A stretch of 64,000 nucleotides of DNA from Rhodospirillaceae bacterium. GTDB lineage: Bacteria > Pseudomonadota > Alphaproteobacteria > UBA8366. The position numbers and the translations under genes were made by a program. The notes under the pieces are model-generated. The model saw only the letters and a list, made by a program, of their open reading frames with translations, had not been told where the DNA came from and searched no databases. This document shows, in pieces, positions 8,261-16,992 of this stretch. Where the stretch lies: the NCBI GenBank assembly GCA_002716125.1, contig PAZH01000014.1, positions 45,539 through 109,538 on the forward strand. Direction: 5' to 3'. Each line of letters starts with the position of its first letter. The first letter of the stretch is position 1.

Positions 8261-8997
8261 AGCGTAACCCCGCCATCAACCACAAATGCCGTTCCCGTCG
8301 CATACTTCGACTCATCGCTTGCCAGATACAGCGCCATGGCCGCGATCTCTTCGGCCGTACCAAGGCGCCCCATCGGTTGCCGCGCGATAAAGTTCTTGCG
8401 GGCCAGTTCCGGGTCATCGAACGCCGCAATACGGGCTTCCAAGGACGGGCTTTCGACGGTGCCCGGGCAAATACAATTGCACCTTATTCCTTCGGCTACA
8501 TAATCGGCCGCGACCGACTTCGTCAGCCCGATAACAGCCGCCTTGCTTGCCCCATAGACGAAGCGATACGGCAGTCCGCGCAGCGAAGAGGCAACAGACG
8601 ACATATTGATTATGGACCCGGTGCCCGCTTCCAGCATACCCGGCAAGAAAGCCCGGATGGTGCGGTACATGGATTTAACATTGAGGTCGAAAGAAAAGTC
8701 CCAATCTTTCTCCTCGATATCCAGGACGCTGCCGTGATGAACGAAACCGGCGATGTTACAAAGGACGTCGATCGTCCCCACCGCTGCCGCGAAATTGTCG
8801 ACCGCATTCCCATCGGTCACATCCAGAATCTTCGTCTCGATTCCATCAATACCCGAGACGCTGGTCAGGGCGTCGCCGTCAATATCGGTCGCCATCACCT
8901 CGGCGCCTTCAGCTGCGAACCCCGTCGCGATGGCTTTTCCGATACCGCGCGCTGCCGCGGTTACGACGACTTTCTTGTTCTCGAGTCTACCGGACAC
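8257..8997 (-). CDS. SDR-family NAD(P)-dependent oxidoreductase
   Basis: A 246-residue short-chain dehydrogenase. The nucleotide-binding motif is TAAARGIGKAIA (TGxxxGxG type, residues 13-24), D38 follows the second strand and favours NAD, NIAG lies near 83, the catalytic Ser is in INMSSVASSL and the YGASK pair (Tyr and Lys) is near 148. The C-terminus GTAFVVDGGVTL is standard. The sequence is closest in feel to type-2 3-hydroxybutyrate dehydrogenase or 2-keto-3-deoxy-fuconate dehydrogenases, but the substrate is not readable. It overlaps the channel start by 4 bases. Confidence 0.88.
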   Translation of the reverse strand: MSGRLENKKVVVTAAARGIGKAIATGFAAEGAEVMATDIDGDALTSVSGIDGIETKILDVTDGNAVDNFAAAVGTIDVLCNIAGFVHHGSVLDIEEKDWDFSFDLNVKSMYRTIRAFLPGMLEAGTGSIINMSSVASSLRGLPYRFVYGASKAAVIGLTKSVAADYVAEGIRCNCICPGTVESPSLEARIAAFDDPELARKNFIARQPMGRLGTAEEIAAMALYLASDESKYATGTAFVVDGGVTL

Positions 8998-9120
8998 TCT
9001 CTACCTCTTCTGAACACCGTTTCCCCAACGTCGGCCGCTCATCCGATAAGTTGAGCACATGGGCTCAACAGGGAACAAGATCCATCACTCAATTGGAAGG
9101 CACTTCGACGAATAAATTAC

Positions 9121-10971
9121 TCAATCGTCTTCCGCTACCGCGTACAATGCGGCAGACTGTTTTTTGCCTCGAATCGATACATCGGGAAGTTTTCTTAATG
9201 GAATCGAGGTCACTTTGCCCGCCGTCGTCTCGCCGATGAGAATACGCGTTCCAAGGTCTTTGTTCATCGATTCGATACGCGCCGCGATATTCACCGCATC
9301 CCCGTGCACCGTATAGTTCAAGCGGTCATCCGCACCAACATTACCCGCAAAGACCTCACCCGTATTGATACCGACCCGAATCTTCAATTGATGTCCGGCG
9401 AACTCGGTCGATGAAACGGTTTCCAGCATATCAACCGCAGCGAGGACCGCATTGGATTGATGTTCCGGATCAGCGATTGGAATATTGAAGATCGCCAAGA
9501 TAGCGTCGCCCTGAAACTGCGTCACGATACCGTTGTGCTGTCTGATTATCGCGACCATGGCGGAGAAGTATTCATTGAGAAGCTCAGCGATCATTCGCGG
9601 CTCGAGGCGTTCCGACAACGACGTAAATCCCTCAAGATCGACAAATAGCACGGTCGCTTCGGCGTTCAGCGGTTCGAGCCCACCCTCATCTTCAATCAAC
9701 TTCTTTGCGATGCTTGGCGGTACATATTTTCCGAACAAGTTCCGAATTCGCGACCGTTCGCGGAGCCCGACGATCATCTCGTTGAAAGACGCCGCAGCCT
9801 CGTCCAATTCCCGAATTCGGCTATTCGCGAGCACCGGTACGTTATCCAGATCGTCGCCGCGCGCCGCCTGCGTTGCGCTGGCCAACCGGCGGATCGGTTT
9901 CACCGTCAATCCGCCGATCCCAAGCGCCGCCAGAACCGGCAATGCCAGGACCAATAAGCTAAGCAGACCGTAGTTCATCAGACGCTCGAACTCGGGTGCG
10001 AGCAACGTACGATCGAAATGCGCGCCGACGATCAAGTTTCTATCGCCGAACTTCTTCACTCTACGGTACAGAAAGATTTCGGTCTGATCGTTGTCCTTGA
10101 GGCGACTAATGCTTGTCGCTCCCATCAACCCGGCATCCTCCAGGGGGACGATCTTGGCTTCCCAAAATCGGCTGATCTTTTCATGCGGTACCGATTCAAG
10201 GTCTGGCAAAACTACATTAAACCCGGTTTGACCGAAAATTGATTCCATCGCCACCAATTCCGGCGTGGGCGCCCAATTCGCAATGGCCGGATGCAGGAGC
10301 AGCCAATTGTTCTCATACACGACGAACGGTGTCAGGCCGGTTCCTTCTAAGCTCCGCGCAAGTCTTTCGGAAAAATCATCGAGATTGATCACCGCAACAT
10401 GAATGCCAAGAAACTCATCGATGCGAAAAAGCGGAACTGCGATTGCCACGATCGATTTATGAATAATCGGAGACCAAAGCGGCCGCAGCCAGCGCGGTTC
10501 CCGGTTTTCCTTGATCGTTGAAAAGAGTTTGGTTGCCTGCGGCATCATCGAGAAATCGCGGCGCAAAACCGATTCGTCGTCCGCGAGATAGATTACACCC
10601 TGGAGATCCGGGCCGATAAAGGCGGCACTCGCAACCTGCGGCAAGGTCCGTGGCAGTTCCGCGATCGTATTTCGCCAATCGTCCAATCGCCGCGGGTCCA
10701 AATCTCCCATCAACGTACGGGTCGATAAGGATTGGGCGTGAAAATAGACGGGATCCAGGTCGTTTGAGATATCCTTGATCAAGCCGTCAATGGTTCGCTC
10801 CGCACTCTGATAAAGCAGATCTCGGGTATTCTCGATCGCACTCGAAAATCCAAGATAAAGCGCCATCGCGACGGCGATCAGAGTTGTGCCGGCTGAGCCA
10901 AAAACAAGAACCGCGGTAATCGAGATTCGAAATTTAGGCACGGCAGTCAGCCTTGTGCGAGTTGCATCCAC
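9121..10971 (-). CDS. membrane-bound class III adenylate/guanylate cyclase with extracellular sensor and HAMP
   Basis: Makes a cyclic nucleotide from ATP or GTP at the inner membrane. The 616 residues read as a membrane helix (17-42), a periplasmic dCACHE-like sensor to about 335, a second helix (GLLSLLVLALPVLAALGIGG), a HAMP linker and the class III catalytic domain (about 430-600). Catalytic motifs are complete: FVDLEGFTS (metal Asp), FQGDAILAIFN (second metal Asp) and YTVHGDAVNIAARIES (transition-state Asn and Arg). It is on the same strand as the SDR gene and the cNMP-binding channel, suggesting one signalling group. The start at 10971 overlaps the region before the divergent PBP gene. 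Confidence 0.92.
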   Translation of the reverse strand: MDATRTRLTAVPKFRISITAVLVFGSAGTTLIAVAMALYLGFSSAIENTRDLLYQSAERTIDGLIKDISNDLDPVYFHAQSLSTRTLMGDLDPRRLDDWRNTIAELPRTLPQVASAAFIGPDLQGVIYLADDESVLRRDFSMMPQATKLFSTIKENREPRWLRPLWSPIIHKSIVAIAVPLFRIDEFLGIHVAVINLDDFSERLARSLEGTGLTPFVVYENNWLLLHPAIANWAPTPELVAMESIFGQTGFNVVLPDLESVPHEKISRFWEAKIVPLEDAGLMGATSISRLKDNDQTEIFLYRRVKKFGDRNLIVGAHFDRTLLAPEFERLMNYGLLSLLVLALPVLAALGIGGLTVKPIRRLASATQAARGDDLDNVPVLANSRIRELDEAAASFNEMIVGLRERSRIRNLFGKYVPPSIAKKLIEDEGGLEPLNAEATVLFVDLEGFTSLSERLEPRMIAELLNEYFSAMVAIIRQHNGIVTQFQGDAILAIFNIPIADPEHQSNAVLAAVDMLETVSSTEFAGHQLKIRVGINTGEVFAGNVGADDRLNYTVHGDAVNIAARIESMNKDLGTRILIGETTAGKVTSIPLRKLPDVSIRGKKQSAALYAVAEDD

Positions 10972-11045
10972 GGGCGGCAGGTATCATTTTCTCACGACTG
11001 CGGGCCGTTATACGCGGCCCTCTCTTGATTTACCAATTGAGGATC

Positions 11046-12995
11046 ATGGCCTTCATCTGGAATACGCTCAAAAGACTCGGGCGGTGGTTGACCGTCGGGA
11101 TCGTTCTGCTTGGCCTTGCCTGGGCGGCGCTCTTCCTGATTCTATCGCCGGATCTTCCGGAGACGGATAACCTATTCCGCCAGTCGAGGGGAACGGAGGT
11201 CGTCGTTCTTGCAAGAGATGGCTCGGTCCTGTCGCGAACAGGCGGCGGCGGTCAGATTTCAATACACCACCTTCCCCCGCATTTGACGCAAGCCGTCCTC
11301 GCAACCGAAGACCGGCGGTTCTATCAGCATTTCGGGATGGATATTATCGGGTTTGCGCGCGCGGCCCTTGCAAATCTTAAGGCGGGGCGCGTTGTTCAAG
11401 GCGGCAGTACGATTACACAACAGTTGGCTAAGAATCTTTGGTTGACGCCCGAGCGCACGTTTACCCGCAAATTGAAGGAACTAATGCTCGCTATCTGGCT
11501 AGAAGCCCGGCTGCAGAAGCAAGAGATCCTCACCCTCTACCTAAACCGCGTATATCTCGGCGCCGGCAGCTATGGCGTCGAGTCCGCGGCACGACGCTAT
11601 TTCGGCAAATCCGCGCGTAAAGTATCGCTCAGCGAGGCCGCCTTGCTCGCAGGGCTTCTGAAAGCACCGTCGCGCTACGCGCCGACGAACAACCTCAAAC
11701 GATCCCGCCAACGTGCGGCGGAAGTTATCGACAACATGGTAGAGGCCGGTTACCTGTCGAAGAACGCTGCAGCGAAGGCAAAGCGGTCACCGGCAAGACT
11801 CGCTAAATCAGGTTCGCCGAGCGGCGGCTACGGCTATTTCGTCGACTGGGTCGAAACGCAAATACCGCTTTTCATCGGACGTGTCGATGATGGAATTGTC
11901 GTCGAGACGACGCTCGACCCAGTCGCACAGCGGAGCGCTGAAACCGCCTTGTCGAAGACATTGGCGCAACACAGCAAAAAGCGTCGCGTCAACCAAGGAG
12001 CTCTCATCGCCTTTGACACCGGCGGTGGTATTCGGGCCATGGTCGGCGGCCGTTCATACCGCAAGAGTCAGTACAATCGAGCCATTCAAGCGCAACGCCA
12101 ACCCGGCTCCGCATTCAAGACACTCGTCTACCTGGCAGCATTGGAGGCCGGTCTTGGTCCAGATAAGAAATTCAAGGACGGGCCGATCAATATCGACGGA
12201 TGGAGACCGAAGAACTTCGACGGTAAATACGCCGGCCAGGTTACGATGGAGACTGCGCTCGCGCGTTCGATAAACACCGTGGCCGTCCGCATCGCGCAGG
12301 CGGTCGGGCCCGAACGAATTATACAGACCGCCCGCCGGCTCGGCGTGACATCACGCCTCTCTTCGGATCTCTCAATCGCTCTTGGAACGTCAGAAGTCAG
12401 CCTTTTCGAAATGACAGCCGCCTATCTGCCCTTCGCCAACGGCGGCATCGGCGTGTATCCCTTCGGAATTCAGCGCATACGGAGCAAGACAGGTGCGACC
12501 CTGTACGAGCGCTCCAACTCTTCGCTGGGGCGCATCGTTGACAGCCGGCATGTCGGTCAGATGAACAAGATGCTTTCGACGGCCGTCACCAGCGGGACCG
12601 GGCGCAAAGCAAATATGAAGGGCCGTGCAGCGGCCGGAAAAACCGGTACCAGCCAGGACTACCGCGACAGCTGGTTTATTGGCTATACGGCCGATCTCGT
12701 GGCCGGCATCTGGCTTGGCAACGACGACAACGCCCCCACCAAACGGGTCACCGGCGGCTTGTTACCCGCAGATACGTGGCGACGATTCGTCACGGCCGCA
12801 AGCGCCAATACAGCCGCTCGGTCGCTACCGACGGCCGACATTGGAGCAAACACGTCTCAGAGCGGCAGCTTGCAGAAGCTCTTGGATGAAGTCCGCGGGT
12901 TCTTCTCGGGCAGCGCCTCGAAACCGGCGAACCGCCCACAGACGACAAACGCGCCTTCAAAGTTCGAAGATTTTCATCGCGACGATCAAGAATAG
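11046..12995 (+). CDS. bifunctional penicillin-binding protein 1A family
   Basis: Polymerises and cross-links peptidoglycan at the outer face of the inner membrane. 649 residues: a cytoplasmic start, membrane anchor at 15-33, GT51 transglycosylase with catalytic E88 in LATEDRRFYQHFG and the GGSTITQQLAKNL motif, and a transpeptidase with S355-x-x-K358 (PGSAFK), S408-x-N410 (SIN) and K532-T-G (KTGTS). It lacks a long C-terminal extension. I chose the ATG at 11046, which follows GAGGATC and gives a standard short N-terminus; an in-frame start 31 codons earlier would overlap the divergent cyclase. Confidence 0.93.
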   Translation: MAFIWNTLKRLGRWLTVGIVLLGLAWAALFLILSPDLPETDNLFRQSRGTEVVVLARDGSVLSRTGGGGQISIHHLPPHLTQAVLATEDRRFYQHFGMDIIGFARAALANLKAGRVVQGGSTITQQLAKNLWLTPERTFTRKLKELMLAIWLEARLQKQEILTLYLNRVYLGAGSYGVESAARRYFGKSARKVSLSEAALLAGLLKAPSRYAPTNNLKRSRQRAAEVIDNMVEAGYLSKNAAAKAKRSPARLAKSGSPSGGYGYFVDWVETQIPLFIGRVDDGIVVETTLDPVAQRSAETALSKTLAQHSKKRRVNQGALIAFDTGGGIRAMVGGRSYRKSQYNRAIQAQRQPGSAFKTLVYLAALEAGLGPDKKFKDGPINIDGWRPKNFDGKYAGQVTMETALARSINTVAVRIAQAVGPERIIQTARRLGVTSRLSSDLSIALGTSEVSLFEMTAAYLPFANGGIGVYPFGIQRIRSKTGATLYERSNSSLGRIVDSRHVGQMNKMLSTAVTSGTGRKANMKGRAAAGKTGTSQDYRDSWFIGYTADLVAGIWLGNDDNAPTKRVTGGLLPADTWRRFVTAASANTAARSLPTADIGANTSQSGSLQKLLDEVRGFFSGSASKPANRPQTTNAPSKFEDFHRDDQE

Positions 12996-13247
12996 TCAGT
13001 CGCGATTTCGAGCCGCCTTGAGAAAGTATAGAATTAACCAAATCGGCAAAACCACCGCTGCACCGAGCAAGATGTAGGTACCGGCGCCCGAGACGAAACC
13101 GGCGAACGTCTCAATAAACCAATCGACAATGCGCTTTCCACTGCCGAGAATATCCGATGGATCCAGCCCCAGGACGGACATGACGAGGCCCACGAGCAGG
13201 CAGGCGATGGCAAGTTTGATAACGGTCCCGACCGTAATTTTCGGCAT
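12996..13247 (-). CDS. small membrane protein, DUF6460-like
   Basis: An 83-residue protein with two hydrophobic helices (about 9-27 and 57-75) joined by a loop containing VLGLDPSDILGSGKRIVDWF. The layout and the GLDP...DI piece resemble DUF6460 proteins of alphaproteobacteria. The stop abuts that of the convergent PBP gene. Function unknown. Confidence 0.75.
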   Translation of the reverse strand: MPKITVGTVIKLAIACLLVGLVMSVLGLDPSDILGSGKRIVDWFIETFAGFVSGAGTYILLGAAVVLPIWLILYFLKAARNRD

Positions 13248-13301
13248 GTCTGCGCGGCCTCTTTATTCGGTTTAGAAAATTACATTCTTCAAATTTAGTT
13301 C

Positions 13302-13317
13302 GGTGCATTTCTGCACC
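13302..13317 (-). terminator. GAAA-loop hairpin after the MFS gene
   Basis: On the minus strand GGTGCA, loop GAAA, TGCACC forms a perfect six-base-pair stem 47 bases past the MFS stop. Only a weak A/T tail follows (GAACTAAATTT), so it is a possible but poor terminator or an RNA-stabilising hairpin. Confidence 0.35.
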
Positions 13318-13363
13318 AAGACGCTGCCAACGTCCATACGCCAGCACGGTGAGAGATTATCAG

Positions 13364-14683
13364 TTAGCGGCTCCGCTTAGTGGCTTGGCCGGGCACAAGC
13401 CTCACTTTTCGAGGCGCCGCCAGCCAGACCGCAAGGATCGACGTACAAGAAACGGCGATGGCCAACCACCATGCTGAATCGTAGCTGTTCGAGAAATCGA
13501 AGATGATCCCTGCGACCCAAGGACCGACACCCGCACCGAGATTTGCCGCCACACTGACCACACCCAAGATGGCGGCGAACCGCGGCCCCTGAAACATGTC
13601 CGCCGGCATCGATCCGTAAAGCGAGGCCAGCCCATAGCCCAAAGCGCCTTGCGCAGCGGCCATGGCATACATCAAGAAAGCAGATGGCTGAGATGCCATC
13701 AGCAGGAGGATGACATAGCATAGGACATATCCGGACAAGCTAATGGTCCAGACCAGTTCGCGGCCGATCCTGTCCGACAGATGACCCAAGAAGATCTGAC
13801 CGACGATACCACTCATTACGACCACGCCAAGCGCCAGGGCAACTTGTTCTTTGCCGAATCCAAGTTGCTCCAGGTATTGGCTCTGATGGACCTGAACGGT
13901 GTACCAGGCAAAGAGTCCGGTTCCCAACGTAAGCGCCAACCACCAGAAACGCGACGTCGCCAGCGCCCGGCGGACTGTCCATTCAGTCGCCACCCAATCA
14001 TGATCGACTATCGTGTCGACCTGTGGTGTTGCCGTATCGGTTTCGCGCTCAGCGGCTTCTCCGTCCGGTGTCAGACCAAGATCTTCCGGACGTTGGCGCT
14101 GGAAAATCAGATTCAGCGGTACCACGATCGCCATCAATAAGCCGGCGATCGCCCAGCAAGACACCCGCCACCCGACGGAAGTGATGATGCTTTGAATCCA
14201 GAGAAACAGGACGATTCCGCCAACCCCCACACCAGAAAATGCAACACCGACCGCGAACCCCCGCTTACGATGAAACCAATTCGCCAAAAACATCGAATGA
14301 CCGATATAGCTGATGAATATACTGCCGCCGATCACCAGGAACCCGAGGGTCAAATAGAATTGCCACAAGGCGGTCGCCCACGTTGCCAAAACCAAACCGG
14401 CCGCCACCATGATAGCGCCAACTGGAATCGCGATTCGTGGCCCGAAACGCCCCATCAGAATGCCGACGATCGGCGTCGCCAACGTCGAAACGATGAAACC
14501 AATTGAAAAAATTGCCGCCGTTCCCCCGTAGCCCCATCCAAATTCGTCAAGAATTGGCGGGTATAAGAGAGAGAACGCCGTTCGCGCATTCACTCCGATT
14601 CCCATCGTGACGAAAGCGACGGCGATGACCACCCAACCATAGAAGAAAGGGAGTCGCGCGGCGAAGGACCGCTGCTGCGGCAT
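13364..14683 (-). CDS. MFS transporter, monocarboxylate/oxalate-formate type
   Basis: A 439-residue inner-membrane carrier with 12 predicted helices and a long cytoplasmic loop in the middle (about residues 190-235, acidic). The opening FFYGWVVIAVAFVTMGIG is typical of the oxalate/formate and monocarboxylate branch of the major facilitator superfamily. The loop 2-3 signature GRFGPR and its counterpart GHLSDRIGRE in the second half are present. It is a lone gene between two intergenic spaces. The substrate is probably a small organic acid, inferred from the subfamily. Confidence 0.85.
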   Translation of the reverse strand: MPQQRSFAARLPFFYGWVVIAVAFVTMGIGVNARTAFSLLYPPILDEFGWGYGGTAAIFSIGFIVSTLATPIVGILMGRFGPRIAIPVGAIMVAAGLVLATWATALWQFYLTLGFLVIGGSIFISYIGHSMFLANWFHRKRGFAVGVAFSGVGVGGIVLFLWIQSIITSVGWRVSCWAIAGLLMAIVVPLNLIFQRQRPEDLGLTPDGEAAERETDTATPQVDTIVDHDWVATEWTVRRALATSRFWWLALTLGTGLFAWYTVQVHQSQYLEQLGFGKEQVALALGVVVMSGIVGQIFLGHLSDRIGRELVWTISLSGYVLCYVILLLMASQPSAFLMYAMAAAQGALGYGLASLYGSMPADMFQGPRFAAILGVVSVAANLGAGVGPWVAGIIFDFSNSYDSAWWLAIAVSCTSILAVWLAAPRKVRLVPGQATKRSR

Positions 14684-15257
14684 CTATAAATCCTTCATTG
14701 AAATCGAGATGTTTTTCGACAGTTCCCCAGGGTGCGCCAAACCAAATTGGTGGAAAGGCAAATCCGCCGACAATATCGCATTTCGCCAATCCTTGGTGTG
14801 CAATGTCCCATCACTTTTCGCTGCGAAACCGAATATCCATATCGACCGGTCCCGGTGACAAACAACCACAAGGGCACCCTTGATAAGAAGCCAACCGATA
14901 AACTTTATACGATTGTAGAAAGATGCGAATTATCGGCTCAATACTGCTGGCCGCCGTTAACCATATTGGATCAATATCGCCGGACTAAATTATCTAAACA
15001 GAAATAGAATAACCAAATAAATACAGAATAAATATTTCTCCTATTTCTTTATTCACTTTGTGGATATTTAATTATAAACTACTCTATGGAATTCGGGGGT
15101 TTTTCCCTGTAAAATAGCTGAACAAAATACGTAATGATACTTTGTGCAAATTGGTATCGACGGTGGGGGCCGGTTTTATTTTCATTTCCTGCAGGATTGG
15201 GCAGGACATATTTCATGATCGGCGGCCCCAACTTTCGGCCAAAGGACATCTAGCTTA
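14684..15257. other. intergenic region, AT-rich, no gene seen
   Basis: This 574-base gap lies between two divergent genes. It is clearly richer in A+T from 14900 to 15180 than its surroundings. The open frames within it have composition unlike the neighbouring genes and no family features. It should hold the promoters of the MFS gene and of the gene at 15258, but I see no box pair with good spacing. No hairpin with a T-tail was found. Confidence 0.5.
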
Positions 15258-16529
15258 ATGGCGGTTTCAGCAAATTCAGTCCTGGCCAATTTGGCACAAT
15301 TGTCACCGGATTCCGATAAGGCATCCGTGATTGCTGCGATTGATGAAGCCGTGGACGATTTGATTGGTCAGGTCCAATCGAGTGCAGATGCCACGGCGGA
15401 TCCAGAGTTTCTCGAACAGACCAAGCAAACGATTAATTTCTTGGAAGCCTGCACTGGCTTCCCCGATCCCGAATTTACCGAACATTCCCGCAAACGAATG
15501 CTGGAGCTGCAAGGGGTTCTCGTCGGCTCCAACACGCCGTCCGCCGAACCGGAACAGGCTGGGCCATCCGAAGCGCCAGAAGAAGCAGCAGACTCTGCCG
15601 AGCCCGTCCCCGAAGTACCGCCGGAATCGCTCGTAAGCTTCGAGGAAGTCTTCACCGATAGTCTCTGTAAATTCGTTACGGACCGGTTGGCGCTTTTTCA
15701 CGTGCCGCAGCCGCCCGACGAACTGCTCGACAATCATGACGGCCTGCTGCCCTACCCTTTGTCGCTTGAGTTCTCGACTGACCTCGAGAGTGTCATCCGC
15801 ACACACTTCATTCGGCCAATTCTCGGCAGCCGAAATATGAAGATTCTCGCAGGCGGCGTCGGTCAGAATGACCTGAACGAAGCCTATTTTATGAATATCT
15901 TTAATCTGCCAAAGCGGGAGAACGTTGTCCGGACCCTCTGGGGCAGTCAGTGGGACATTATTAAGGCGGCGCTGCACAGCCAACAGACGGCCCAAAATCA
16001 AGCGGCTCAGACGCAAAGCGGCGGTCGCGGGAAAAAGAAAGAGTCGCTGCTTGGCCGGATGTTCTCAAAGAAAGCCAAAGCGCCAAAAGGTCCGGTCCAG
16101 CCGGCGGCCGGTTCCGACACCGCAATTGGTTTGCAGATTTGGAGCGAGCTCACGCAAACATCCGGCAAAGAGTACGACCCGCCGAGACCCGAAGAGATCG
16201 GCTTGTTCGACGCTCTCTTCGACTACAAACCCGGCACGATCAACAAACGGAAAGTCGCGGTCGAGCAGCTTCTTCGACAGGAAGTCGGCGACCAGGAAGG
16301 CCGCGAAGGCTCTTCGCGCCTATATATGGCGAGAATGGTCATGGAACTACCGCCGCATTGCGGAGAGCTTATCGCCTTGTCCGCCTATTACGAACACCAG
16401 GAGATATTCTCGCCCGAAGTCCTCAAAGCCTATCTCGCCAGTCAAGCGACCAGCGAAAGCGGCCGTCGCGCGGCCTTGCCGTTATTCTTGCGCTGGGTAC
16501 CCGATCCGATCGGGCGCAACGAGGAATAG
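15258..16529 (+). CDS. protein of unknown function with low-complexity central linker
   Basis: A 423-residue soluble protein. An N-terminal helical part (1-90) is followed by an acidic, proline/alanine-rich linker (about 95-125) and a larger conserved-looking domain. Within that domain a basic, Gln/Lys-rich stretch (about 240-275, GGRGKKKESLLGRMFSKKAK) interrupts the fold. No signal peptide or membrane segment is visible and I do not recognise the family. It leads a rightward group with the cupin, the cyclase-like gene and the processing protease, and may be functionally tied to them. Confidence 0.7.
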   Translation: MAVSANSVLANLAQLSPDSDKASVIAAIDEAVDDLIGQVQSSADATADPEFLEQTKQTINFLEACTGFPDPEFTEHSRKRMLELQGVLVGSNTPSAEPEQAGPSEAPEEAADSAEPVPEVPPESLVSFEEVFTDSLCKFVTDRLALFHVPQPPDELLDNHDGLLPYPLSLEFSTDLESVIRTHFIRPILGSRNMKILAGGVGQNDLNEAYFMNIFNLPKRENVVRTLWGSQWDIIKAALHSQQTAQNQAAQTQSGGRGKKKESLLGRMFSKKAKAPKGPVQPAAGSDTAIGLQIWSELTQTSGKEYDPPRPEEIGLFDALFDYKPGTINKRKVAVEQLLRQEVGDQEGREGSSRLYMARMVMELPPHCGELIALSAYYEHQEIFSPEVLKAYLASQATSESGRRAALPLFLRWVPDPIGRNEE

Positions 16530-16588
16530 ACTTTAAGGCGGGCACGGTCCTAACGCCGAAATGGACCTGGCGCCGAAGACAGAGAAAA

Positions 16589-16894
16589 ATGGCTGGTCAC
16601 GTCACTAAATCGAAGTTCCGACTCCCGCTCGATCTCTTGGCCTTGCAAGAAGATTGGCGCCAGCGTGGCTACTCCTATCACGAATTCCGCGATCCGCCGG
16701 GACGTGTTTGGCGGGATTTCGTTCACGCGACAAATGAGCTGGTCACTGTCGCCGAGGGCAAACTTGAAGTTGAGATTGATGGCGCCCCGTTCATTGCAGA
16801 GCCCGGAGACGAAGTCTTTATTCCCAAAGACGCCGTTCATACGGTTCGCAATATCGGCGAAACAGAAACGGTTTGGATTTTCGGTTACGACTAG
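16589..16894 (+). CDS. small single-domain cupin
   Basis: A 101-residue beta-barrel protein. The cupin motifs are partial: VWRDFVHATNELVTVAEGKL in the first and AEPGDEVFIPKDAVHTVRNI in the second, which keeps the PGDEVFIP and H metal-site pattern. The first motif lacks the usual HxH pair, so metal binding is uncertain. The start is the ATG after AGAGAAAA; a longer reading in the same phase would run into the gene upstream. Role unknown. Confidence 0.8.
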   Translation: MAGHVTKSKFRLPLDLLALQEDWRQRGYSYHEFRDPPGRVWRDFVHATNELVTVAEGKLEVEIDGAPFIAEPGDEVFIPKDAVHTVRNIGETETVWIFGYD

Positions 16895-16992
16895 CGGGGC
16901 GAATACCTCTTTATTCCATATCTGTTGCGCCCGGATTCGATCCCGGCGAAGATGGCACTGAAAACGAAATTCAACATTCCCCTTGAGCGTTC

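Noticed and set aside
14732-15007. 91-codon frame in the AT-rich gap
   Set aside because: No ribosome site, no family features, and composition unlike neighbouring genes.
16937-16952. tRNA T-arm-like GGATTCGATCCC
   Set aside because: No matching acceptor, D-arm or anticodon arm around it.
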